Of a DNA stretch of 64,000 nucleotides, positions 1 to 11,512 are shown in pieces. A program made the translations under genes and the position numbers. Each line of letters opens with the position of its first letter. Position 1 is the first letter of the stretch. The stretch covers positions 13,095,001 to 13,159,000 of the forward strand of contig CM072875.1 in assembly GCA_036937835.1 (NCBI GenBank), read 5' to 3'. The DNA comes from Pampus argenteus (taxonomy: Eukaryota; Chordata; Actinopteri; Scombriformes; Stromateidae). The notes beneath the pieces are model-generated. The model did no database searches, was not told the origin of the DNA, and saw only the letters and a program-made list of their open reading frames with translations.

Positions 1-3000
1 TTATGAAAGATACAAAGGGAGATAAAGATGCTGCAATACTAGGAGGCTATACTGTATGGTATTCAATCTATATTAGAACATGAAAACGTTTCATGATAGC
101 TGCATGAGACTGTAACACTGTTTAATTCCAAATCCCACTAATCTTTTAAAGTGATGGAAGTAAACTCATAACAGCATGCGTATATATATTAACCTAACCA
201 ACTGGTTTGTGACATTTTATATCAGACAAAACAACAGAGAAAGAGCGAGGCTATTGCACACTGCTGTTCAGGAGACAAGCTGTGTTCGAATGCTGCATAG
301 TACATACTATGCAGTATGTGTGCGCCCTGTATATATGGCATATATGTGTTGTTTTATGTGAATATCAGTCTTGGTGTGTATTTTTACATAATATGTTGCA
401 GTAGTGTGGTTTAAAACATTAATCCACCCTAGACATACAGAAAGAAATATGAATAGAGTGAGAATTGGATCTTTTCAGTGGTGTGTTGTGACAGTCAGTG
501 CAGCTCAGAAATAAACGCAATATGCATACATTCATAAAGACTTACAGCATGTGTGGTGTATATCGTTTCACCGGTGCTGCAGTGCTGTGCAGCGGAGGGT
601 GGCTTGGTGTGTGTTTGGTGGGGGGATGGAGGCTTTTTCTCTTCAGGTGGATCATGACTTTGATCCCTGCAGCAGCCAAATTCTGAGCCTCCTGCTGCTG
701 GACATGAGGATACTGTCTCTAACATCTGCTCCGACAGAGACTTACCACACACTCGTTTAGGTGTGTAGGTGGATACATGCATAGGTACACTGCATACCCA
801 CCTACACACATACATCCATACAAACTAAATGCATATGGAGCAAACTTGCCTACGCTTCTGGGAGACAACATGCACGCACACAAACCCTATGACACATCCA
901 GACCTCCCACTGAAAAACGCTTTAGAAAAGACTTCAGATGGAAGGCTGCAATACTTTGAGACCAAGTCACCACAACTCTGTATGTCTCTCTTTTCTTTTC
1001 AGTCTCTGATCTGTCTCTTCTGCACTTTACCTGCTTCATCCCTCCATCCCACGAGACATCGAGAAGGCAGAAAGCCACTGCATATTGTCCCAGAATGCAC
1101 TGCACCTGACAGCAGTTGTAGAAGCCAGTGACCCATGCACCCCAACCCTGTTTGCTTTTTCGACTGTCAGCCACCACTCACAGGATCTCTCCCACATCTC
1201 CATACAGTTCCCAGAAAATAACAGATGCTGCCTAAAATAAAAATCTGAGCTTATTAAGATGCCAACACGTATTGCTTTATTCATGAAAGTCTTAATTGCT
1301 ATAAATAGCTGGTTTATCCCTTTTGGATAACGACTTCAGAGAAGTTAGTGACGATTGCAAAATGCTTTCTAATACATTTCCAAAAGCTCAGTGCGTTGCA
1401 GTGGCTGAAAAGTACGGCATTAATTCTGTGGTACACACTGTAAGAATGAAAATAATTTACATATGAAATAGTTGGTTGGTTTTGCACAGCAGGAAATTAG
1501 ATCATGTCCATTTACAATTTAATTATATAGCTTATTCAGTTGTGAGCTTGTTTATCTGATATGTTTACCTACATTGTATCTTAATAGAATATCATAGCAA
1601 TGTTCACTCACTGTAAAACTCAAGCACCAACAGTACTAAAAATAAATAAATACAAATTATAAACGGTTATTTTTGCACAATTGTCTTGGTAAACACTGCA
1701 GTTGAACAGCGGCTGATTCTATAAAAAGATTACCATAAAAAAGATACTTTAGATACTTGATGGGAATGCCATTTTTTAGTACAATAGCTGTGAATGAGGG
1801 GGACATTTCTATGCTGCTTCCTCCTGGAGGACTTATCAGACAGATCTCTATTCGTCTCTATCTGCTCCATGTCATCTGCTCCACTAACAGTGTTCCAATG
1901 CTGCCAAAATGCAAGCAAAGGCATGACTGAAAATCCCCTGAATCTTACTGATGGCAGACAATAAAACGCAGAGGATCCTTTGTCAACATCAGAATCCAAT
2001 TTAGACTGCGGATACACCTGGAAGAAACTCTGTGAGCTTTCACTTATCTGATCAAAATTTGCAGTCATCTGTCTCTACGTGACATTCAGTTTTCTAAGAG
2101 GAGAATACAGATACTTTGTTTCACCTATTTGATAAATAGTGCTGCCACTCTGCACTTAGAAAATATAAGGACACAATTGCTTGTATGTGCAGAAACACAC
2201 ATGAATCTATTTTTGGGTAATGGACTGGAATACAGGTTGTGGTGTGCACGCTGTGGTCAGAGGAGAGAAACGAGGCAGACAGCACGTGCCAATCCACAGT
2301 GACTCTGACTGCCATTTTACATTACTATTGATCTTTACACTGAGACACACATCCCAGCATCAATATTCACACCAACAGGAGCAGAAAAACCACCTCTGCA
2401 CCTCTTGGGACAACGACAGCTGCACGAAGACGGACTAATAGATCTCATGTCCTGTACTCATGCAAATACACACATTCCCAGACACGAAAAGAGGGAAAAA
2501 AGGAAGAGAGAAGAAGGAAAAAAAAACTGCAGTCAAAGCCACACAAATCAGGCTGAAAGGACACTTTAATCCACTGGTTTGCATGACTGCCTGTCAATCT
2601 GTCTGTCTGCCTCTGCAGATATAGATATCCGTGTGTGAAGTGCTCCAGGGTATCACTGTCAGCCCTGCTGTGACATGAGTGTGAGTGTGGAAAACTGGTG
2701 CATGAGGCAATTAAAATTCAGATACATTCCAGTTTTAGTTCATACGTAGAAGGAGCCGTTCTAGCAAACAGGAAGAGGCTGAGGGGAAGATGACAGAGGA
2801 ATCAATGAGGGGCATGAGGAGGGACAAGATCTGCAGAAGAAATGGAGGAGATAAGGAAGACACAGGACGTGAGCGAAATACATTAGAGCTCAGCAAGCAG
2901 AGTCAGGCTCTTATATTTCAAGGATATTAACATCTTAATAATGGCCCATTAGGTGAGCAGAGATAGCACTACATGCATTTCTTCAAGATGAACAAATTAA

Positions 3001-3319
3001 TCTGACATTAGGTGAAATCTAAATTAATGAGAATGAATTCTGAGGGTGGGCACAGGCACAGGCTACACCTGTGGATCAAGGTGAATGAAGAGGGTACAAG
3101 GAGGGAGGTGATTACACACACAGCAGCTACAACTGAAGGAAATCACACCAAAAGACCCTGACAGACAGTAAGGATTAATTTCTGGAACATTTTTATAGGA
3201 ATATTTATGAAAAACTGCACTCAGTCTCTTCCTGTGGGACACAAGTGAGCTTTTACCAGCAATTGTTGTCTCTATCCTCTGACCAGCAAACATCAGCTAT
3301 GATTTCATCTGAAACTCAC
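1..3319. other. Left-edge non-coding stretch, no assembled gene
   Basis: I found no chain of exons on either strand here. The open frames are short and lack flanking splice signals or recognisable protein families. The DNA is AT-rich with scattered TG/CA dinucleotide tracts. It could be spacer, or an intron of a minus-strand gene whose candidate exons lie at 3320-3400 and 6718-6885. Confidence 0.4.
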
Positions 3320-3400
3320 CAAAGTTTGCTGGTACTGAAGCGTCCGGTTTTCTGCCTTGTCCTTCACCATTGCCGCAATATCCTCATTAAGACACCCGAT
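3320..3400 (-). other. Possible 81-nt coding exon of an unidentified minus-strand gene
   Basis: On the minus strand a pyrimidine-rich acceptor (CTACTCTCAG) is followed by an 81-nt open frame and a consensus donor (GTGAGT). The frame encodes 27 charged, helix-prone residues, ending KAENRTLQYQQTL, which look like coiled-coil or cytosolic protein. I do not recognise the family. It could join the candidate exon at 6718-6885, since both would be minus strand, but phase continuity cannot be proved. A chance open frame between splice-like signals is a real alternative. Confidence 0.25.
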
Positions 3401-5824
3401 CTGAGAGTAGCCCACTAATTAATCTGCGGAGGAGGACTCGGCGTGGCTGGCTGCCATCGCATGTGCGGTGTGTAACAGGTTTCATATCATTATCCCCCCC
3501 CGCATGATGCAAAGCTCCGACCCCGCGGTACGTGTGTGTGTGTGTGTATGTGTGTGTGTGCCAGATGAAAGTATAGCTGGCTGTCGCCTCACAGCAGCGC
3601 TGGTTGCTGTTTGACTGCAAAACACTGCCTCCCTCCTCCACCCTCACTGTGCTGCTGTCTCTCTCTGGTGTTACTGGACTGATGTTAGGAGGTTTCTGTA
3701 CTTTTGTGAGGGGGTGTGTGAGCAGGTGCAGGTATAATAAATGGACAAATTATGATGTGTAGCGTATGCTTTTTTCTCCCTTTATCTTTGCATGGTTTTT
3801 TTTTGTTTGTTTTTTTAAACTCTGGTGTCCTTCGCTCCAGGTTTGAGTCACCACTATTTTTGCTCAAGTGTGATGAGTAATTCACAAGGGTGAGGCTTGT
3901 AATGGGCTTAATTATGGCTCCATCAATGCCATAAAGAAATCTTTCAGAAACTCCTGTAATATTCCTTTAGTAATTGTGATTAAAGAATGGTGTGTAGGCA
4001 CCCATTATTGTCTTTTGCCATGCATGACCTCATTCATGAGGTCTTTGGCTGTCATTATTACATCATTCTCATATGTTAAATGATAGTTTATTAGAAAACA
4101 GAAATTTCTTATCATCTTATATTTATCTTAATCTTATCTTTTCATTCAATCTTGATGAAAAACTGGATCCTGTATTTATGTTGCCGTTTACCTGCCAGGT
4201 AAATGTTTGTGTGTTAAAACTAGAGACACAGTAGACAGTGCTACTAGACAGTAGTACAACTGTTTTCTCATTACTCCCCTTGGCGTATTAAACTGAAAAT
4301 GTTTAACGTTCTCATGTTGATGCAATCTGAATGGAGAAAACAGTAACTCTCTGACAGGCTTTCATCACTTTGACGCAATAAGCACTCATGATGCATTGAG
4401 GGTGAATCTTAAGTGATTACTGAATGATGGACTGTGATTTAGGATATCACAAAGAACTGCAACATCATAATAGAAAAATATGAGAGCATGAGAATATCAG
4501 AATGTGTGTCATATATGGCCTTTGCCATCAGCAGATCTGAGTGTTTGTAAAATTTTGGACCAACTTGTTAGACAGTATTCTCCATCTAAAACACCAAATG
4601 AGGGACTATTTTTTTTGCACAAATGTGTATTAAGATACTTGTAGAATCAATGTCAATACTATAGTGAGAATCTACGCAATGCCACATATTAAAGTGTATT
4701 TCACAGTCAAGTGCATTGCTCATGGGCACCACAACAATCACTTGAGTGTGTGTTCCTTGTTGATAGCTTTTCACATATGCCATAAAAATCAATCGTGGGT
4801 TCATGTGTGAGCATGAGAGTGTGTGCATTTTTGCAGAAGCACTCCTCAGGGAGACTTATATCTAACACTAAAAGCTCTTACATGATGTTGCACTTTCAAA
4901 TAATTTCCTTTCCTCAGACGACACATGTATTGTAAATACACCAAGCTCATCTTGCCGGACTTTCACTGAAGGCTTTTCAGAGGTTCTACTCACTGGCAGT
5001 CAAATCTATTGCACTGGAAAATGCAGTGCCAAGTGAGACTCACACCTGAAAACTAACCACTGTTCCAAGGAATCACTGCTGCTAACCCTGTTCAGGAGCC
5101 AAACATCCTTCATGTTTGCCAATATGCCTGTCGTCGGGTGGAAATTTTAAATTTCCAAGTGACTGGGAGCATTTTCAAAGCAAATTTCATTAAAAATGTA
5201 CAACCAAGGCAGCTGCAGGACACTAATGAATTCAAGCTTTAAATTGGTGGCATCATATTAGACAAATTAACTGGTTGCACACAGGCCAGCCTGCATTTGA
5301 ATGTCAAATTCTCTGATCCTTTACAAGTTAAAAGATCAACATTCTTCTGGGAGTCAAAGCCTCTGACCGGCTGACAGATAAAACAGTCCTACACAAGACT
5401 GCAGCTGATTGGCTGTTGGCAAGGCAACCAGACCACAGGCACTAGAATGAACCAGGGCCTCTGAGAGCACTGAGTGATGGGGTGGATTTCACCCAAAAAC
5501 ACACACTCATGAACACACACACACTATGTACATTTGAATCTAAATATTCATACATTTCAGGTTCATATGTGCATTGGGCTTAAAACTTGTCCTCACGTCA
5601 TCTAATAACTGAGGGTGAAGAGTGTCACCAACTACATTTTAGCATGGCAGCAACAGGCAGAGGTAGTGTTGCCCCGACAGCAGAGGAACTGGGTGCTCTG
5701 CAGCCCCGAGCACCAACACACTGACCCACATCTCTCCATCTCCACAGGATTCTTTAGAAATACACCTCTGCATGGAGGCCAGTTTGGTTCTAGCATACAA
5801 CAGGAAAAATAACATGTCTCATAG

Positions 5825-6016
5825 GACTGACAATTATTTTCATCCGTGATGCCTTTCAATGTTTTGTTTTGTCTGATAAACTGTCTATCAGCTAAACATA
5901 TTCAATGTTCTATCATGTATGACACAAAAATTATTTTATTCAATTATCAAAATAGCTGCAGATTCATTTTCTGGTGACTGATGAATCAATTAATTGACTA
6001 ATCACTGCAGCTCTAA
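5825..6016 (-). mobile_element. Remnant of a hAT-like non-autonomous DNA transposon
   Basis: Read on the minus strand the segment begins TTAGAGCTGCAGTGATTAG and continues with alternating ATTAGTC/ATTAATTGATT words. That opening is very similar to the end of abundant teleost hAT-type elements. The opposite end was not clearly delimited and no target-site duplication was seen, so this is a degraded or partial copy. The assignment rests on remembered element families, not on a search. Confidence 0.4.
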
Positions 6017-6038
6017 TGTCTCCTGTACTGCCTGCCTG

Positions 6039-6062
6039 TGTGTGTGTGTGTGTGTGTGTGTG
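6039..6062 (+). repeat. (TG)n microsatellite
   Basis: About a dozen uninterrupted TG units immediately beyond the hAT-like remnant. Confidence 0.9.
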
Positions 6063-6717
6063 AAAGTGAAGAAAAAGATCAACTGTCTTGAGAGCTCAAG
6101 GTCCACTTGGTAATAAAGCATGAGAAATTGATCTCTGGCAATTTTCCAGACCTCAATAAAAAATGTTTTTTTGTTTTTTTTTATAACATCTGATCAGAAG
6201 TAATTCAAGCATTGATTCAGTTATATTAGATTTAGTAATAATAAAAATGAGCTTGTGTATTTTTTTAATTCAGGGAGTTCATAGGAATAATTTCGGACTG
6301 TATTTTCTTTCATAATTATTTTTAAGAAGTAAAGGCCTTATTTAATTTGACACACTAGGCAGACGTGTGACAGACACATTATTTTTACTGCAATACATTT
6401 ACAGTATTACAGGGACCTTGAGTCCTTGATGCGCAACTTAAGGATGTACAACCACCTGTGCCTCTTTCTGTTTTGTGTGGCAAGTTTCTCAATTGTAAAT
6501 CATTCTTGATGGCTAGAGTTAGTCGAATATACTCAAGCTGTTGACAATAATGACAAAATGAAATCAGAATATTAGAAATTATACCATAACCCAAGCAGAC
6601 CTTCAATTACCATTTGCCCTTGAGCCAGATATCCACAAACTTATAGAGGCACACATGGATTTGACACTTTAAAGACAGAAAACAGTGATGCATCTTGTCA
6701 GTACGCAGCATACTTAC

Positions 6718-6885
6718 GGTTTCTGCAGGGGCTGCTTTGCTTCTCTTCTTTTCTTCACCTCGGGCTACTGATTCAAAAGCGTCAGCTGTGTCCCTCCATT
6801 GCGCCTTGGTGGAATAATGACTTAAATAAAAGGGCACAGAGCTACAAGTTGCAGGGCTCACGTAATCGATTATGTGATCGGGCAC
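6718..6885 (-). other. Possible first coding exon of an unidentified minus-strand gene
   Basis: An open frame on the minus strand starts at an ATG at 6885 and runs 56 codons to a strong donor (ACC|GTAAGT at 6717). Its last third is charged (GEEKKRSKAAPAET), like the N-terminal tail of a nuclear or cytosolic protein. It lies just downstream, in minus-strand sense, of the CpG-richer segment 6900-7320, which is where a promoter would be. No family is recognised and the start codon is uncertain. The exon may be partly or wholly 5' UTR. Confidence 0.25.
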
Positions 6886-6889
6886 CAGA

Positions 6890-7320
6890 TGACTGCTGGG
6901 GAATCACACTTCACACCACGGGAAGGGAAAATCTCAATGGGTCCCAGATACTGGCCTGTTGCTGATGCGCAATCCATACAGCACCGCGCCAAAGTTGTCA
7001 ACGCGTAATTACCGGTTTTGCGCCTCCAGAGGAGCACACAGCGGAGAAGGCATCTACTGGCTGGCTTTGGAGACCTGGAGCGACATCAGCCAACCGCCTC
7101 AGAGCGCGGCTGCATGGGATTGTGTGGCAAAAAAAAACTACGATAAGATGCTACAGTCTCATCATCGACTTCGGTTGAGGTGGGAGGGAGACAGCGGGCT
7201 ACCGGGTGTCGTGTCCGTGATGCAATGCGGGTACGACAGTGCCATGGCCCGCAGTTTTTTCCTTGTTCATTATCTGCGGAGCCGCGGCGCACATTCGTCT
7301 TAATTAACGGCGGCCAGGAT
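6890..7320 (-). promoter_or_regulatory. CpG-richer segment, possible promoter of a minus-strand gene
   Basis: CpG dinucleotides are denser than in the surrounding AT-rich DNA, including runs such as CAACGCG, GCCGCGGCGC and ACCGGTTTTGCGCC. There is no clear TATA box. Its position upstream of the candidate minus-strand exon at 6718-6885 suggests promoter function, but this is inferred from composition only. The distance to thpo (ATG at 7739) means it could also act on that gene. Confidence 0.3.
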
Positions 7321-7374
7321 TGTCTGCAGAGATAGAGGAGGCTTGGAGGGAGAAAAACAGAACATGTGTCTCTT

Positions 7375-7414
<40 letters not shown>

Positions 7415-7452
7415 CCCCCCCTCCCCCCAACACACACACACACACACACACC
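7375..7452 (+). repeat. (TC)n followed by (AC)n microsatellites
   Basis: A run of about 18 TC units, a C-rich bridge, then about 10 AC units. It separates the CpG-richer segment from the upstream region of thpo. Alternating purine-pyrimidine and polypyrimidine tracts here may affect local DNA structure. Confidence 0.9.
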
Positions 7453-7738
7453 GTCTGTGACAACACACACTTTAAGGTCTAATTTTAGGTGTGATGCGTC
7501 TTAATCGTGGGATGCATAAACAGCTTAGGCGCACATTTTATGAGGGCAGGGGATCAATCAAGTCCAGGCTGAGGTGATGGGGTGAGCACGTGTGTCTGAC
7601 ATGAGGATGGATGGCGCATTCCCCATGTTTTCTCTCATTCGCGTCTTTTGACATTTGTTATACGTCCTCAGCCCTCTGTGGCAATTGGATTGGAGACACC
7701 GCGTCTTCCAGCTGCGACCCCCGAGGCATTACTACCTG

Positions 7739-10261
7739 ATGGATGATTGCATGTATCCGGGTAAAGACCACTCGTTCACTTCTCCTCTTGACTGATACTA
7801 TGGCTATAAGGCTATTAAACGATGCTGGGATGGATGATCACACTGACAATGATTTCACCTTGCCAGAAAATACCACAGTCCTGATACATGAAGCAGCTTA
7901 GCTAAAAAATTTAAGTGTATTTGTATATAAGTTGGACAGGTTTATAAGCTTTTGTGAACCTAAATGTGAGAATAATCTGCCTTGTTATGGTGCATAAACA
8001 ACCTAAGACATGAAATTGTAATTTGTCTGAATTCCTAAAAACAGAAAACGTGTACGTGCATTAAGTCAGACAGATAAGTTAGGTACAGGGAACACACCCG
8101 CAACGTTTACACACACCCACACTCTGTATGTGGGTTGTGTAGCCACCTCTGACACAGGTTTTGTGAATTAGATGAACCCAAGCTGCCTCTACCTCTGCTG
8201 GCTGGAAGAAGCACCGTCAAAAAGTAAATAGCTTCCAGCAGTAGTGACTGGCTTTGATGTCAGCTGTGTAAATGAAGTCTTTCACAATAATAAATCATTA
8301 ACCTTTTAGTCAGCAAGCGTGATGTCCCCTCAGTGCTCTGAAAGCACAACGCTGGACAAAACAGAAAGCAAAATAGCTCTGTTAATATAAATGAAATGCT
8401 TTTTTCACTCTGTAGCATTTTGTTATGTTGCGCAGCAGGGAAGTTGATGTGCATCCTGCTCTCAGGCTAGATAACACTTGCACTTCCCCACTACTGGTGA
8501 GAATACAAAAAGGACACGCAGCTCCTCTTCATGAGGCACAGTGGACACAGGGCATTTTCCACCTAGAACATCTCTTAATGGAACAGATGTGGATTCATCA
8601 GGAGCGGCCAAGCAGGGCATGGCTTTAAGTAGTGAGTAGAGAGCCTCGAAACTTTAATGTATGATGATTTTAATGGGCTTGTTATAAACTGAACGCGTTC
8701 GCTTGTTTATGCGTTTGTCCAGGACTCCTGCTGCTCTGTATGGTAGCCTCTGAGTTGTGGGATGCCGAGACCAAACCCGTAGACTTTGTGTGTAATAGAG
8801 CCGCCAGGAGGGCTATGAATATTGTGGCAGAGATGCAGAAAGCACTGGTGAGGATTTGACTGTCTCTGTACAGTAGATATATTTTCTCCACATTCACCTG
8901 TTTGGTGTTACCTGTACTCACCCATCAGTCTGTCTCTCTGTTGTCCACCTGTTGTCTTCCATCACCGTGTCTCCACCCTGGCAGAAAAACGACTGCAATG
9001 GCTCGATGACCTTCTCCACACCAGTTCAGCTACCCTGTGCCGAGCTTCACGTAGCATCCTGGGAAAACAAATCAGTATGTTGGCGCATGTATGAATCCAA
9101 AATCCTTAAGCATGGTAGATTTCTTACTTGCATAATGTTGATTTTTTTTGTTTAGGAAAAAAAAAAAAATATTTTTTGTATTTGTCTGTATGTGTTACTA
9201 CAGCACCAGGAGAAGAGAGGAGACATACGTGCCTCCTTGAGGCTTCTTATTGAAGGTGTGAAGGTTGTGAGGGCTCTCAGCCAGGCAGGATGTGGCGCTA
9301 TGCTGCTGCAGAGACTGGAGCACAACATCAACAACTACCTGCTCATTCTCACACACCTTCAACTGAGTGTAAGGAGCTATCACTGTGACAAACTGTATGC
9401 AAACAAGTGCACAAGCACAACCAGTAAGCACGTATTATTGGATTTGCTGGTCAAAAGACAGGACATGTCTAGACTACATATTTAAACAGCTATATCACTC
9501 TGAAGCATGTCCTAAATACACTGAACCTTTATATGTAACCTAAACTTTTAGGCACCTTTCAGTTATGGTTTTAATCTTAGTATCAAGGGTTATTTTGACC
9601 TGTAACTCACTAAATCAACACTTTCTGTCTTTGTTATTCACACAAACACATCGCAACAAAAAAAACAGAGCCAAGTAAAATTCATCAGTGTGTTACTGAA
9701 AATGTACACGTAGTGAGTGAGACATGTTGGGCTTTCTGGTTTGCATCTGATACATTATCAGTTTCCTCTGGTGTGGAAATATCCTGGTGTCTCGTAAATC
9801 CATGGCTTTCTGGAATAGCTGCGCTCGGAGAGTGATGATGTTATGTTGTGTGACTCCAAGCCTTCCTTCCTCAGGACAAGAAGAAGATAATAGTGCATAC
9901 TTTCCAAATGAGACAGTTGAATAAGAAAAGTCCCACAAGTGCAGGATGAATTTCCTCTGGTCTGTGTTTTACATAATATCCTCAAATTGAGGAAGTTCAT
10001 TTGTGGATTCCTGTAGTCAGGAATCATTTCTTTGACTACATGAATTGATTTAATTTGCAGTAGTGATTTTTTTTTTAAAACCACCTTCATTGTTGTAATT
10101 TCTGTGTGTACCAGCAGGGGCCAGTGGAGAGTCCAGTATTGTCTTGTGTTCCTGGAAGCACCCAGAGTCTGAGCACAGTCCTGTTGAACTACAATCGCCT
10201 GCTCTCAGGCAAACTGGAGCGGTTCATGATTAACCTGGAAGACAGATGCACTCCCCAGTGA
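7739..10261 (+). CDS. thpo: Thrombopoietin (Tpo), EPO/TPO-family four-helix cytokine
   Basis: Secreted haematopoietic cytokine that signals through the Mpl receptor to promote thrombocyte production. Five coding exons close in frame: 7739-7760, 8723-8847, 8985-9074, 9204-9368 and 10118-10261, giving about 181 residues. The tiny first exon ends in phase 1, as in EPO. A short signal peptide core (LLLLCMVAS) crosses into exon 2. The first two mature cysteines (FVCNR, KNDC) are 22 residues apart, as in human TPO. Further matches are TPVQLP, then WENK, then LLIEGV, and a closing GKLERFMINLEDRC. The cytokine domain is complete but stops there: the long glycosylated C-terminal domain of mammalian TPO is absent, as expected in fish. 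Two sequons are present (CNGS, ENKS). Extra cysteines (LPC, SCVP) may form another disulphide. EPO is the alternative, but LLIEGV and TPVxLP favour TPO. The ATG at 7739 is inferred. Confidence 0.88.
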
Positions 10262-10329
10262 TACAAGGCCAACTTCAGTGGACCAGAAGTTCTTCAGGGA
10301 TGAATTCAACTCTCCAGGTGCCCCATGTC

Positions 10330-10335
10330 AATAAA
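10330..10335 (+). terminator. Polyadenylation signal AATAAA, probable for thpo
   Basis: First canonical hexamer after the thpo stop, about 70 nt downstream. This would give a very short 3' UTR; a longer 3' UTR using a later site in the AT-rich DNA to about 11.1 kb is possible. Confidence 0.4.
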
Positions 10336-11231
10336 AGAAGAAATTAATCTCCACCAGAGCAAAACAGCAGAAGTGATCTGGATTTTCAGCCTTCTGTGCT
10401 GGTGCAACTACACCTGAAGAAGTGAACTGAAAGGCAGCAGTACGTTTGTAGTGATGGACATCATGTATAACTGAATGTATCATAAAAATTCAGTTTTATA
10501 TCAAGATGCATAGAACAAGGAATGCTTTGAATTAAACTATAAGCCTATAGAAGCCGACGATGTACAAGAAGGTCAAAGGCATGTAGTCTTTTCTTTTTTT
10601 GTAACCTACAGGAAGCTCCTCCATGTACCCACTGTGACTGGATATAAACTGCTTTGTCCTGAATTATTGTATAAACCCTCAGAGGTTGTTGCACAGCACT
10701 GGTCACCTCGTCAGGACAGAAACGTCCTCTGGGTTGTCTTGATTCATGCCAGATTTGCTTTGCTACAACACGGATTACCAATATTTGCCAGTCTTTGCAA
10801 ATGTGCTAAATAATCACATCACTTACTGAAGAATAGTGGTATGAATCAATTATTTAAGTTGAGTTTATTGTCATTGCACTTCTAATTTCTGTTTACATTT
10901 TCATTTTAAAGATTAGCGGTTCCCTGTATATGTGCATGTTCTCTCTGTTGCGTTTTTGTCTATAGAAACTTTATTTTTTTTGTTCCTTTGTGAATTATTG
11001 TATGTAAATACTCAGATTTTGCATCAAAGAGTACAATTTTGCTCAACTTTAGCCTTAAAATAATAAGAATGCTGTGTATGAAACAAAATAAGTATTCGAC
11101 TAATAGTATTCAATATAATATTCAACAAACCGTCTAGTTCACTAATTTGTTTATTTACTCATTCATTTAAGATTTTTATGAGGTTATTTATTTATTTTTT
11201 ACTGTTTGTCAACAACGTTGCATCCATGGTT

Positions 11232-11272
<41 letters not shown>

Positions 11273-11512
11273 TGGCGGTGAATTAATCAAGGTGAAGCTG
11301 TAACTGATTGGATGAACTAATTACAGGAAAAACGTCATTTCCCCCAATTCATTAGCAGCAGGTGAACTGGGCTCGGTACACAGGGAGTCAACTAGCTAAT
11401 GGCGCCACCATAATTACAGAGAAGACGTTACTAATGCTAACGTTGTAGTTGAGCACGTGCGGGGTTCTTTTCGGTTAGCAACAGTGAGCCACAGCAACCC
11501 TAAATAACCGCC
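10336..11512. other. Spacer between thpo and slc12a9, including the slc12a9 promoter
   Basis: No gene seen. The DNA is AT-rich with an (AT)n run at about 11236-11269. The last 130 bases before the slc12a9 ATG become richer in CpG and contain a palindromic E-box (CACGTG, 11454-11459) about 54 bases before the start codon. No convincing TATA box. The slc12a9 promoter must lie in this interval because thpo ends just upstream on the same strand. Confidence 0.5.
11236..11269 (+). repeat. (AT)n microsatellite
   Basis: About 17 uninterrupted AT units roughly 250 bases before the slc12a9 start codon. Confidence 0.9.

Larger units (their letters stand above)
3401..6717. other. Non-coding stretch with repeats
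   Basis: No supported gene. It holds GT-rich tracts near 3532-3559, a T-rich tract near 3796-3816, a short palindrome at 4187-4203 (TTTACCTG, one base, CAGGTAAA), a mobile-element remnant near 5825-6016 and a (TG)n run at 6039-6062. If a minus-strand gene spans this region, this is its intron. Confidence 0.4.

Noticed and set aside
646..760. Plus-strand segment between TTCAG and a GTGTGT, resembling an exon
   Set aside because: The encoded peptide hits a stop right away and matches nothing; no partner exons nearby.
6959..7303. 114-codon plus-strand frame in the CpG-richer segment upstream of thpo
   Set aside because: Unlike any known family, no donor joining it to thpo, and its openness follows from higher GC content.
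7086..7466. 126-codon minus-strand frame containing Arg-Glu and Val-Cys repeats
   Set aside because: The repeats are translations of the (TC)n and (AC)n microsatellites, so the frame is an artefact.
7739..10261. Assignment to erythropoietin
   Set aside because: The EPO neighbour slc12a9 made this tempting, but the TPVxLP, WENK and LLIEGV positions and the 22-residue cysteine spacing fit TPO, and the EPO N-terminal pattern is missing.
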